Below are positions 32,146-39,643 of a stretch of DNA of 64,000 bases, piece by piece. The stretch is from assembly GCA_000247545.1 (NCBI GenBank), contig CP003316.1, forward strand, positions 124,001-188,000. Direction: 5' to 3'. The DNA comes from Pyrobaculum oguniense TE7 (GTDB lineage: Archaea; Thermoproteota; Thermoprotei; Thermoproteales; Thermoproteaceae). The notes beneath the pieces were generated by a model. That model searched no databases, was not told the DNA's origin, and saw only the letters and a program-made list of their open reading frames with translations. Position 1 is the stretch's first letter. Every line of letters starts with the position of its first letter. Made by a program: the position numbers and the translations under genes.

Positions 32146-32451
32146 TCACTTAGCGGCTTCTTTCCACCTTGCTTTCTGTGTCTCAACAGCTTTCAGCTCC
32201 TCGGGCGCAAGCGTCTTGCCCATTATCGTCTGCGGAACCCAAGCTCCTCCAGCAAATGTGAAGCCGCATTTTGGACATCTCCAAATGCCAAAGGCAAGCC
32301 TCTCAAGCCTCACAACAGATCTACAACTAGGACATCTGTGCTTCCCTCTCTGTTTAACCTCTATTGTAGTTATCTTCCGCCTAATACCCATTCCGTACCT
32401 CGCGCCATACCTCCCGGCGGGGCCCACAATCTTTGTGTGGCTAAATGGCAT
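32146..32451 (-). CDS. rpl37ae: 50S ribosomal protein eL43 (L37Ae)
   Basis: A 101-residue zinc-ribbon ribosomal protein: HTKIVGPAGRYGARYGMGI, then CPSCRSVVRLERLAFG and WRCPKCGFTFAGGAW (the four Cys). ATG at 32451 is preferred over the longer reading from 32472 because TATA (minus-strand AATTTATAAAT) lies 25 bp upstream. First gene of a six-gene operon through to DHH. Confidence 0.95.
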   Translation of the reverse strand: MPFSHTKIVGPAGRYGARYGMGIRRKITTIEVKQRGKHRCPSCRSVVRLERLAFGIWRCPKCGFTFAGGAWVPQTIMGKTLAPEELKAVETQKARWKEAAK

Positions 32452-32472
32452 AAGCGCCGCCACTATCCACAT

Positions 32473-32792
32473 TTATAAATTTTAAGCATTAACGAAGTTT
32501 TGGTTTACGTCGTAGGTGTTGCACGCATATTTGCCGTTTAAATATTAGCTCTTGCTTTGACTCCGCTGGAAAGGGATTAAGACCGCTTCGTCAAGAATGA
32601 GGCTTGTCTTGAAATGAGTCGCTAAGAGGGGGTGTCGCCGGTTCGCAGCACTATAACACAAATCTCACCAAAGTCGTCACCTAGAGAGTAATGCCAGCAG
32701 TAAAGGCCGAGGCGTGAGTAGCCAATAACAATAGTGACAGCTTGCGAAAATGTCGCGTTGTCTTATGGCATTTCAACGCGTATTTGAGTATG
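32473..32792. other. intergenic region without a supported gene
   Basis: About 320 bp between the eL43 promoter and the 3' end of rrp42. All six frames are interrupted, no CTGA boxes in guide-RNA spacing and no direct repeats of CRISPR type were found. It may contain a decayed element. Confidence 0.4.
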
Positions 32793-33623
32793 TTACGAGC
32801 TTCCTAAGATGCTCTTTAGAGCTTCGAGGTATCTGTCTCTTCCTTTTATCGCCAAGTCTAGGGCCGCCTCTAGCTCTGGCTGTGTGAAGTAGCCAAGCGT
32901 CTTCTGCGCCGCTACTATCCTGTCCTCGGAAATAGTGAATGTGACACGGCCGTCAAGACTTAGCTCCTCCTCGAAGTTGGGATCTAGGAATAACACATTG
33001 GCGATTTTTCCCACAGAGACAGCGACCGGCACTTTGCTTGTCTCGAGCGGCAAAGGCGACTTATTATTGCGGTCAAGCTTCACGGCCCCGCTTTCGTCCT
33101 TTACTACGGCGGGTAGCTGAGTGTTTTTTAAGGCGGCCACGGAGGCCAAGTTAGCGGCGTCTACCAAGTTGCCATCGTCGTTTATAATGTACAGGTCAAC
33201 CCAAAGGACGTAGGCCTTGCCTCCCTCCACCGCCAGCTTCTTGAAATCGACGTAGCCGCAGTGCCTAATGCCGCGGTCCACAACCCTAGCCAGCTCTATT
33301 GCCGACTCGTCGGGCGGCCCCACCTCGGTGTAGGGCGAGGCGTGGGGCAAAACCTCTGCGCTTACTACCAACACCCCCTCATCGGGCGCGTCTGGGAACG
33401 GCTGGCCTAGGCCCACCTTAACGCCGGCAATCACATGGGTCTTCCCCAGCTTCACCTCGGCCGAGCCATCCGCAGTTTTGACAACCCCAGTCTTTATCTC
33501 AATTTCTCTTGTCTGGTCGAGGGCCCTCCCATCTACTCTGTTTTTCGAAGCGGCGAGGCGCTTGATCTGCTCTCGCCTTAGGTAAGAGATGAAACGCCTT
33601 GCGTAAGGCGAGACAGACGCCAT
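32793..33623 (-). CDS. rrp42: exosome core subunit Rrp42
   Basis: A 276-residue RNase PH-fold protein: the start RRFISYLRREQIKRLAASKN, RVDGRALDQTREIEIKTGV, a VEVGPPDESAIELARVVDRG block and YVDLYIINDDGNLVDAA region mark the inactive Rrp42 partner. It pairs with Rrp41 to form the hexameric ring. It starts immediately after rrp41 in the same operon. Confidence 0.95.
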   Translation of the reverse strand: MASVSPYARRFISYLRREQIKRLAASKNRVDGRALDQTREIEIKTGVVKTADGSAEVKLGKTHVIAGVKVGLGQPFPDAPDEGVLVVSAEVLPHASPYTEVGPPDESAIELARVVDRGIRHCGYVDFKKLAVEGGKAYVLWVDLYIINDDGNLVDAANLASVAALKNTQLPAVVKDESGAVKLDRNNKSPLPLETSKVPVAVSVGKIANVLFLDPNFEEELSLDGRVTFTISEDRIVAAQKTLGYFTQPELEAALDLAIKGRDRYLEALKSILGSS

Positions 33624-33624
33624 A

Positions 33625-34365
33625 CTACCTCCCGTATATCTCCTCAGCTATGGACATATACTTGTTTTTCAACGCGTCTCTTGCAATTTGGTAGACGTAC
33701 TCTGCGCCTTTGACCGCCAGGTTAAGCGCTTGTAAGAAGACCTCGCGCTTCCACGCCCCGTCTAGCTGTAGGAGCACGAAGCGTTTTAAGTTAGGCATAT
33801 ACCCAACAGGAAGGTCGCCCTCGCCGTAGTTATCCTCGAGGCCGTTCAGATCAAGCACCACCACGCCGTCGACTAGACCTACTGATACTCCTACTACTAG
33901 GTCTCTCATGTAGATCCCGGCGTCGGCTAAGGCTAGCGATGCCGCCGTCAGTGATGCCACCCTCGTTGAGCCATCTGCCTGGATTATCTCTATGAAGACG
34001 TCTATACGCGAGCGGGGGTACTGCTCCAGCAGTACGGCTGGCTCTAAAGCCTCTCTCAGAACCTTAGATATCTCTATCTCTCTTCTACTAGGCGTAGGAC
34101 TCTTCCGTTCATCTTTCGTGGAGAAGGGGGCCATGTGGTAACGCACACGCATAACACCGCGGTCAGGAAGCGATAAATGTCTAGGGTGCATCTCCCTGGG
34201 CCCATAGACGGCGGCCACCGCCGTAGTGGCGCCGTAGGACACCATTGCCGATCCGTCGGCGTTGCTGACTACGCCTACCGAAATTTTAACCTCCCTCATC
34301 TGGTCAGGCAATCTCCCATCAGCCCTAACGCCGTTCTGAAGCAAAGGTACAGGCGGCTTTTTCAT
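33625..34365 (-). CDS. rrp41: exosome catalytic subunit Rrp41
   Basis: A 246-residue RNase PH-fold protein: NGVRADGRLPDQMREVKISV, KSPTPSRREIEISKVLREAL, FIEIIQADGSTRVASLTAAS, and DLNGLEDNYGEGDLPV with the catalytic acidic residues, the active exosome subunit. It degrades RNA 3'-5' with phosphate. ATG at 34365 is preferred over 34383 because minus-strand TATA AAATATAAACG lies about 25 bp upstream. Its own promoter sits in the gap after rrp4. Confidence 0.95.
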   Translation of the reverse strand: MKKPPVPLLQNGVRADGRLPDQMREVKISVGVVSNADGSAMVSYGATTAVAAVYGPREMHPRHLSLPDRGVMRVRYHMAPFSTKDERKSPTPSRREIEISKVLREALEPAVLLEQYPRSRIDVFIEIIQADGSTRVASLTAASLALADAGIYMRDLVVGVSVGLVDGVVVLDLNGLEDNYGEGDLPVGYMPNLKRFVLLQLDGAWKREVFLQALNLAVKGAEYVYQIARDALKNKYMSIAEEIYGR

Positions 34366-34383
34366 TGAAGGGCTCACGTGCAT

Positions 34384-34400
34384 ACGTTTATATTTTTGAC
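34384..34400 (-). promoter_or_regulatory. internal promoter of rrp41
   Basis: Minus-strand AAATATAAACG (34385-34395) about 25 bp before the ATG at 34365. It separates rrp41-rrp42 from the upstream SBDS-rrp4 pair, although read-through is possible. Confidence 0.5.
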
Positions 34401-34561
34401 CCCTCGATGTTTAGTACAGCTGAGCCCAGAGGTTTTTGAGCTTTGTTACGAAAAACGCCTCAGGGCTTTGGCGCTCTACAAATTCGATAGAGATAATCCA
34501 CACCCACCGTCCTGGGCCTAGCTGATAAGGAGCGGCACAGAAATCTGAGGCGGCGTCGCCG

Positions 34562-35260
34562 TTACTTCTGTTTGCTTTCCTTGTACTTCTCTATTTCTGA
34601 CTTTACCCTGTCGGTTAGGCCCATGACGTGACTCTCCAGCTCGATTTTTCTTATGAGAGAGGCTAGGAAAACTTCGTCTCGGGGGTCGCCGCACTTGATC
34701 CAAATACGACCATTTTGCCCCACTACGATGTCGCATCCTAGTTCCAGTAGCGTGTTTAGCATGGTGCCCTTCTTACCTATGACTCGCGGTATTTTTACAG
34801 GTGCTATATCGACAACGGTGCCGCTCTCCACCTTGCCGACTTTCTCTTCGCGGAGGGTCAACACAATTGGGTACTCGTCGGTTAGGTCTACGTCCTTTAC
34901 CTTTGCCACGATTACATCCCCCACATTGAGGAACGTGGTAAGAGGAGTAGTCTCCAAATCCACGTGCTTGTGGAGAGCCTCGCTCACGGGGAGGTACGCC
35001 GGCATGAAGGACCTCACATCTACTTCCCAGCCTGTGGCCAAGACGTCGGTAACGTAGCCCACCACCACATCGCCTTTCTTCGGCCGGTAAGTGCCCTCAA
35101 GAGGGACTATCACCACGGAGTCCTCTCTAAACTCCACAAGCCCCACAACTAGACTTCTGTACCGGCCGTTGTCTAGATACACGGGACCCTCCACTTTCTT
35201 GTCCGCCGTCGCAATTACGTCTCCCGGAAATATCAGTTGTCTGGGAGTTACGAAGTACAT
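34562..35260 (-). CDS. rrp4: exosome RNA-binding subunit Rrp4
   Basis: A 232-residue Rrp4 with an N-terminal domain (QLIFPGDVIA ... EGPVYLDNGRYRSLVVGLVE), an S1 domain (YRPKKGDVVVGYVTDVLATG ... LNVGDVIVAKVKDVDL) and a KH domain (VKIPRVIGKKGTMLNTLLEL). It forms the cap of the exosome and recruits RNA. It follows SBDS by 2 bp. Confidence 0.95.
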   Translation of the reverse strand: MYFVTPRQLIFPGDVIATADKKVEGPVYLDNGRYRSLVVGLVEFREDSVVIVPLEGTYRPKKGDVVVGYVTDVLATGWEVDVRSFMPAYLPVSEALHKHVDLETTPLTTFLNVGDVIVAKVKDVDLTDEYPIVLTLREEKVGKVESGTVVDIAPVKIPRVIGKKGTMLNTLLELGCDIVVGQNGRIWIKCGDPRDEVFLASLIRKIELESHVMGLTDRVKSEIEKYKESKQK

Positions 35261-35262
35261 GG

Positions 35263-35961
35263 CTAGAAGACGATTTCTACTATGCGTATGTCGGCATCGC
35301 CATGTGTTACGTCGTTTACTTTAGAAATGAGGACGTCTTGGAGCCCCGCCGGTAGCTCTAGCACGGCTTCCCAGGATCCGTCTGATTTGTACCTCTCATT
35401 TACTATCTTAGCCATTTTGGCAACAATGCCCTTAACCTTCTGGGCGTGAGTAGATGAGACAGACAGCGCGATTCGGGCAGTCGCCACCTTAATCGGTAAG
35501 ACGCGTTGTATTTCTTTCAGGATTTCCTGGACTTGTTCTTCTGGCGGCTTAAACGGGTCTATGGAAACTCTGACTTGATCTAGGGCGTTCTCAACGCGTT
35601 GTGGCGGTACTGGTGTCTTGGTGCGCACATCGATACAATTCCGCGATATCCACTCCACGATCTGCCTCTTCTTGTCCTCTATTAACCTCCTCCTCTGCTC
35701 GGCTGTAAGGGGTATCTCTCCCTCCTTTATTATAATTTCGGCTATTTTCCTCACATCGGTCGTGCCGAAGATACGCTTCAGCGCCTGCTCGGAGGCGCGG
35801 AGGCCTTTTTTCGCATCTTTGAAAATCTCCTCGTGGATTAGGATTTTGTCTATCCCCATGGGCTTCCCCATTTTGAATTCCAACGCCGCGTCGGGATCTA
35901 TTAGTATCTCAAAATGCTCACCACCCTTATCCAGCTTGGCCACTGCCGCCTTTTTTGTCAT
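35263..35961 (-). CDS. sbds: ribosome maturation protein SBDS (SDO1)
   Basis: A 232-residue three-domain SBDS homologue: N-terminal VAKLDKGGEHFEILIDPDAA, GIDKILIHEEIFKDAKKGLR, middle EIPLTAEQRRRLIEDKKRQI (typical of SBDS) and a C-terminal RRM-like domain ending VTHGDADIRIVEIVF. It helps release aIF6 and mature the 50S subunit. First in the SBDS-Rrp4-Rrp41-Rrp42 operon. In many archaea psmA lies directly upstream; here it is 2.9 kb away. Confidence 0.95.
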   Translation of the reverse strand: MTKKAAVAKLDKGGEHFEILIDPDAALEFKMGKPMGIDKILIHEEIFKDAKKGLRASEQALKRIFGTTDVRKIAEIIIKEGEIPLTAEQRRRLIEDKKRQIVEWISRNCIDVRTKTPVPPQRVENALDQVRVSIDPFKPPEEQVQEILKEIQRVLPIKVATARIALSVSSTHAQKVKGIVAKMAKIVNERYKSDGSWEAVLELPAGLQDVLISKVNDVTHGDADIRIVEIVF

Positions 35962-36015
35962 CGCCCAGTGTTCTAGTACCTGTTTTATAACTTTGAGGTG
36001 CCTTCCACAGGCCCT

Positions 36016-36885
36016 CTATAGACACCTCGAAATTTCCAATATCTTAGATGCCACATCGACTGCGTCGACTCCAAATACATATGCGTTGGGCTCTATCCCG
36101 CTACCGCCTCTGTCGTATACAACGTCGTAGACGCCGTCTCTGAACACAGAAACCACGTTTTTGATAATCTCCTCTTCGCTGTTGCTAGGCCCCACCTCTG
36201 CTACAGACATCTTGTCCTTGACACAGTCTCTAGCCAGGTAGGCTATATTGGCAACCGCCTTGATCTCGGGATGTATTTTGTTCACCTCAGCCACGAGGTT
36301 TGTCAAGAAGCGGGAGGCCCCTGTCCTTGGCTTTTCCCTGGCGGCTAATTGGGTACCCTCTACGTATATCCTCCCGGGATACCCCACGCCGCCCCCGGGT
36401 CCCAGCTCTACTATATTCATCAAAACTTTGGGCACCAACTTGTAGCAATTCTCGCATCTCCTAAGTATCTCAAAGGCCCTTTCCACGCTTCTCTCAGTTT
36501 CTGCGTAAACATGAAGGTCTTTACAAATATCGCAGTTTTTAAGTTCCGGATACGCGGCTCTGTGAAGAGGGCACAGCCGTAGAGATGCCAGAAGCGCTAC
36601 GGCGTAGTTGTTAACATAGCGTAAAAACTCCTCTACGCCGGCGTACTCCGCCAATGCGACTAACGACCTAGTCAACCTATGCAATTCCTGCCTGTCCATA
36701 AACTTCAGCAACCTCTCCTCGTATTGGCTCTTGGGGTTTCTCAGATACGAGCTGACGGCGGGTTGAGAAATGCCAAGTAGCTGGCCCACCCTGCTCTGCG
36801 AGTAGCCCCTCTCCACAAGCTCGTGCGCCACAAGCCCCTTGAGAGGCGTGAGCACGGCCTCTACCACGAACTCTACTGGGATCAC
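36016..36885 (-). CDS. HTH-ThiN transcriptional regulator (ThiR-like)
   Basis: A 289-residue regulator. The N-terminal HTH (about residues 20-60, YSQSRVGQLLGISQPAVSSY) is followed by a Cys-containing linker (CPLHRAAYPELKNCDICKDL ... CENC), then a C-terminal ThiN-like domain (MNIVELGPGGGVGYPGRIYV, IKAVANIAYLARD, VYDVVYDRGGSGIEPNAYVF). ThiN-HTH proteins act as archaeal repressors of thiamine genes (ThiR), sensing thiamine phosphates. The target genes are not in this window. GTG start at 36885. Confidence 0.75.
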   Translation of the reverse strand: MIPVEFVVEAVLTPLKGLVAHELVERGYSQSRVGQLLGISQPAVSSYLRNPKSQYEERLLKFMDRQELHRLTRSLVALAEYAGVEEFLRYVNNYAVALLASLRLCPLHRAAYPELKNCDICKDLHVYAETERSVERAFEILRRCENCYKLVPKVLMNIVELGPGGGVGYPGRIYVEGTQLAAREKPRTGASRFLTNLVAEVNKIHPEIKAVANIAYLARDCVKDKMSVAEVGPSNSEEEIIKNVVSVFRDGVYDVVYDRGGSGIEPNAYVFGVDAVDVASKILEISRCL

Positions 36886-36892
36886 GGTACCA

Positions 36893-36915
36893 TTTTTATT
36901 AAGATAATTTTTAGA
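36893..36915. promoter_or_regulatory. overlapping divergent promoters of the ThiR-like and ATPase-like genes
   Basis: A 23-bp A/T block holds two TATA-like elements: plus TTTTTATTAAG (36893-36903), about 27 bp before ATG 36925, and minus AAAAATTATC (36905-36914), about 25 bp before GTG 36885. The two starts are 40 bp apart. Unlike the shared-TATA pairs, separate elements are visible. Confidence 0.45.
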
Positions 36916-36924
36916 TTTGCGCCG

Positions 36925-37848
36925 ATGGTGGAGTATCTGGAGGTCAGCATAGGCGGGCGAAAGGCGTCTGCGCGCCTCGCCGCGGTTACGTTTGTAACCG
37001 GTAGGGGAAAGTCGTCCTTCCTAGAAGTTCTGTATAAAGTACTTTCCAATGTGGGCAAAAAGATCCCGCGCATCGGCGGTGAGTGGGAACTCTACGTACA
37101 GAGCAACGACGTTGCCTACTCCATCGCGGCAAGCAAAAACCGCATACGGCAGACGGTGTCAATTCGCGGAGAGGAAGTTGTGTTTGAGCATATGCCCTCT
37201 AGAGGAGTACACAGGGTGGTGAAGCCTATAAACATAGCCGTGTCGAGCGCCGACGTCGTTGTCCCCGAGATAAGGACTGAGGAGCACGTATCTCTAGTAG
37301 CCGAGGAGGATATCGAAAGGTTAAACTCTCTGCTGGCCGAGGCAAGAAGAGCGCTGAGCGTTAATGCACTATTCCTAGGACCTTACATTGCGCCTAGGTC
37401 ACTAGTAGACGCCTCAACAACACACGTTGCCAAGCTTGACAGCCACGGCAGAAACTTGGCGGCGGTGCTTGCCAATCTAGCACTCTACAAGCCGTCTACA
37501 TACGACTCCATAAGAGCAGCTTTCAGGAAGTTGGGCTTCTCAATATCCGTAGGCTTGGCAAAGCCAGGCAAACTCGGCGTGATTGTGACAACTAAGAAAA
37601 GGAAAATGCCCCTTGCTAAGGCGCCGTGCTCAATAAGAAGCCTCTTGACAATTCTGACAGCGCTTCACCTCGAGCCAGATATCCTATTAGTCGACAACCT
37701 AGACTACTGCCTCACTCCTGAAACCACCGGCGTGCTCGTCTCCGCAATTAAACAAAAACCCGTTAAGCTGATAGCAGAGATCCATAACAGCGACATAGCA
37801 AAGTGGTTTGATACTGTAGATAAGTCGATAATTAAAGTAGAGCTGTAA
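36925..37848 (+). CDS. P-loop ATPase-like protein with degenerate motifs
   Basis: A 307-residue protein with an ABC/RecF-like layout: Walker A-like TGRGKSSFLEVL (residues about 25-36, lacking the usual first Gly and spacing), and near the C-terminus LEPDILLVDNLDYCLTPETT, a Walker B in which the usual Glu is Asn, followed by a PVKLIAEIHNSDI switch-like strand. It resembles AAA15-type ATPases in order. Both deviations suggest weak or no hydrolysis. ATG at 36925; the frame upstream to 36823 overlaps the divergent gene. Confidence 0.55.
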   Translation: MVEYLEVSIGGRKASARLAAVTFVTGRGKSSFLEVLYKVLSNVGKKIPRIGGEWELYVQSNDVAYSIAASKNRIRQTVSIRGEEVVFEHMPSRGVHRVVKPINIAVSSADVVVPEIRTEEHVSLVAEEDIERLNSLLAEARRALSVNALFLGPYIAPRSLVDASTTHVAKLDSHGRNLAAVLANLALYKPSTYDSIRAAFRKLGFSISVGLAKPGKLGVIVTTKKRKMPLAKAPCSIRSLLTILTALHLEPDILLVDNLDYCLTPETTGVLVSAIKQKPVKLIAEIHNSDIAKWFDTVDKSIIKVEL

Positions 37849-37863
37849 ACGTATACTACACGT

Positions 37864-38088
37864 CTACGCCACGAGGCTTTTCAACTCCTCTACAAGCTCC
37901 AGCACCTTCTTCAACTCCTCTACCTCCTGTCTAGCCATCTGCTCAGCCTCGGCCAACACCTCTCTAGAAGGTCCACCCACCTCCAACTCGTATAAGACAT
38001 AATTTACAATGGCTCTAGCACCAGCCCCCTCAAGAGTTTTAGAGAACTCTCTTATCTTCCTGAGGACATCCTCAGGTAGCTTCTCCAT
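37864..38088 (-). CDS. small helical protein, unknown
   Basis: A 74-residue protein of three helices (EDVLRKIREFSKTLEGAGAR, IVNYVLYELEVG, EVEELKKVLELVEELKSLV) with a C-terminal coiled-coil. It lies 14 bp after the COG1325 gene on the same strand, so is co-transcribed. No family was recognised. Confidence 0.6.
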   Translation of the reverse strand: MEKLPEDVLRKIREFSKTLEGAGARAIVNYVLYELEVGGPSREVLAEAEQMARQEVEELKKVLELVEELKSLVA

Positions 38089-38102
38089 GGCTGCGGGCTC
38101 TG

Positions 38103-38519
38103 CTAGGTTTTTAACGCTTCTCTCAGAGAGACCAAGAACTCCCTCACGTCTCTCACAACAAGAGACCTTGTTCGGACTTCTAAGTATACTACGTCGTCGC
38201 CATGGGCCACCCTCAACACTCCTAGAAATGCTTGCTGTTTATCAAACTTGACATATAGCCTCCCCTCCTCGATTCCTGAGAGCATTAGAGTAAATTCGAC
38301 GTCGTCTAGCCTAGATATGACAGATTTAAGCGCCTCTAAAGCCTCACAGTCCTCCAGCCTCGCCTCAATAATGATAATGACGTTCCCATGGTGCCCCCGT
38401 GCAGTAGTCGTCGTGAAACGCGCCTCCACCACGTTTCTCACAGCCATTACCACCTTCTCGACGTCTTCAGTGGCATGGGCGTAGGCCCTCGCATACAGAA
38501 AGGAAGTGGGGCAAGACAC
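38103..38519 (-). CDS. COG1325 predicted RNA-binding (exosome-associated) protein
   Basis: A 138-residue protein: ARAYAHATEDVEKVVMAVRN, GHHGNVIIIIEARLEDCEAL, and FDKQQAFLGVLRVA match the archaeal COG1325 family, described as a predicted exosome subunit or RNA-binding protein. GTG start at 38519, 25 bp from the shared palindromic TATA. It is followed by the 74-residue protein. Confidence 0.8.
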   Translation of the reverse strand: MSCPTSFLYARAYAHATEDVEKVVMAVRNVVEARFTTTTARGHHGNVIIIIEARLEDCEALEALKSVISRLDDVEFTLMLSGIEEGRLYVKFDKQQAFLGVLRVAHGDDVVYLEVRTRSLVVRDVREFLVSLREALKT

Positions 38520-38540
38520 GGGTAAACTCTTGTGGAATAT

Positions 38541-38548
38541 TTTTAAAA
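38541..38548. promoter_or_regulatory. palindromic TATA shared by two divergent leaderless genes
   Basis: TTTTAAAA is an exact palindrome centred at 38544.5; the plus GTG (38567) is 22.5 bp and the minus GTG (38519) 25.5 bp away. No second TATA exists between the two starts. Confidence 0.6.
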
Positions 38549-38566
38549 CACCGCGGGCACACCCCT

Positions 38567-38821
38567 GTGAGCCTCTACGTGCTGGAGGATAAGGGGCTGT
38601 ACATCGAGTGCGACATGGAGTACGGCCCGAAGAAGGACATTTCCTGTACTGTAAAAGGGGTGACGCAGCAATGCGTCGAGGAGGCTGTCAGGAAAACGGG
38701 CTACTCCGCCTATATGAAGATAGAGGGAAATAGGCTACTGCTCTCCACCTCGGTATTTAAAGCGGGGAAGACCCCTGGCGAGTTGATAAAGGAAATCTTC
38801 TTCTACCTAAGGCTTTGTTAG
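38567..38821 (+). CDS. small protein of unknown function
   Basis: An 84-residue soluble protein with strand-helix-strand pattern (SLYVLEDKGLYIECDMEYG, DISCTVKGVTQQCVEEAVRK, NRLLLSTSVFKAGKTPGELI). It is a leaderless GTG gene divergent from COG1325 and overlaps the psmA 3' end by 4 bp. No family was recognised. Confidence 0.65.
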   Translation: MSLYVLEDKGLYIECDMEYGPKKDISCTVKGVTQQCVEEAVRKTGYSAYMKIEGNRLLLSTSVFKAGKTPGELIKEIFFYLRLC

Positions 38822-39549
38822 CTCTTCTTAAGCAGACCCAGCTTTGCCAATAAGGCAGATACCTCGTCTGCCGACATCTTCTTTATCTTCTTCTCTTCTA
38901 AAGTGGCGTAGGCCACCTCTACGCTGGAGCTGTCAGTCACCTCCACGGCCGAGGCAAGGGCCTTAACGGCCAGCTCTACACACTCTCCCATATCGATGTC
39001 AAATTTGTAGTTCTTCTCGAGAAACTCGGTAATGGTCCCCGACTCTGCGCCGATGGCCGTAGCGAAGTAGCCTATGTATACGCCGGAGGGATCGGTCTGG
39101 TACAGCCGAGCCCCGTGTCGATCTATGCCGGCTATGAGCAGGGCCACGCCGAAGGGCCTAGCGCCGCCAAACTGTGTATACTGTTGTTTCAAGTTGCAGA
39201 CGGCCTTTGTGAGGAACTCCACGTCGATCGGCTCGTCGTAGAGGAACCGATGGCTGAGCGCGATGTCGCGTGCGTAGTCTATGAGAATTCTGGCATCTGC
39301 CAGCAAGCCGGAGGGCGACGCGGCGACGTGATCGTCTATAATATATATCTTTTCTAGAGAAGACGAGTCAAACAGCGCCGAGATCTTCCTCTTCTCGGCC
39401 GCTAGGGCTACGCCAGATCTGCACTTAACGCCCACTGTGGGCCACCCCCTCTTAACGGCCTCGCCTGCGTATTCTACCTGATAGATCTTGCCCTCGGGCG
39501 AGAATATGGTTATCGCCCTGTCATAACCTGCCATCGCTGGAGGGAACAT
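38818..39549 (-). CDS. psmA: proteasome alpha subunit
   Basis: A 243-residue alpha subunit of the 20S proteasome: GYDRAITIFSPEGKIYQVEY near the N-terminus, then KRGWPTVGVKCRSGVALAAE, and RPFGVALLIAGIDRHGARLY. The N-terminal residues form the gate; alpha rings cap the catalytic beta rings. ATG at 39549, with an alternative at 39534. It is not adjacent to SBDS as in other archaea. Confidence 0.96.
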   Translation of the reverse strand: MFPPAMAGYDRAITIFSPEGKIYQVEYAGEAVKRGWPTVGVKCRSGVALAAEKRKISALFDSSSLEKIYIIDDHVAASPSGLLADARILIDYARDIALSHRFLYDEPIDVEFLTKAVCNLKQQYTQFGGARPFGVALLIAGIDRHGARLYQTDPSGVYIGYFATAIGAESGTITEFLEKNYKFDIDMGECVELAVKALASAVEVTDSSSVEVAYATLEEKKIKKMSADEVSALLAKLGLLKKS

Positions 39550-39643
39550 GCCCTAATCCAAGTTGTGGCTATTAAAATATTAGTCCACCACCCCGCTGTG
39601 CGGGGCCGGAGTCAAATTTTAATAACTCGCGGTAAGCCACGAC

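Noticed and set aside
32570-32620. CRISPR-like fragment GGAAAGGGATTAAGACC
   Set aside because: It occurs only once; no direct repeats or spacers of CRISPR size are nearby.
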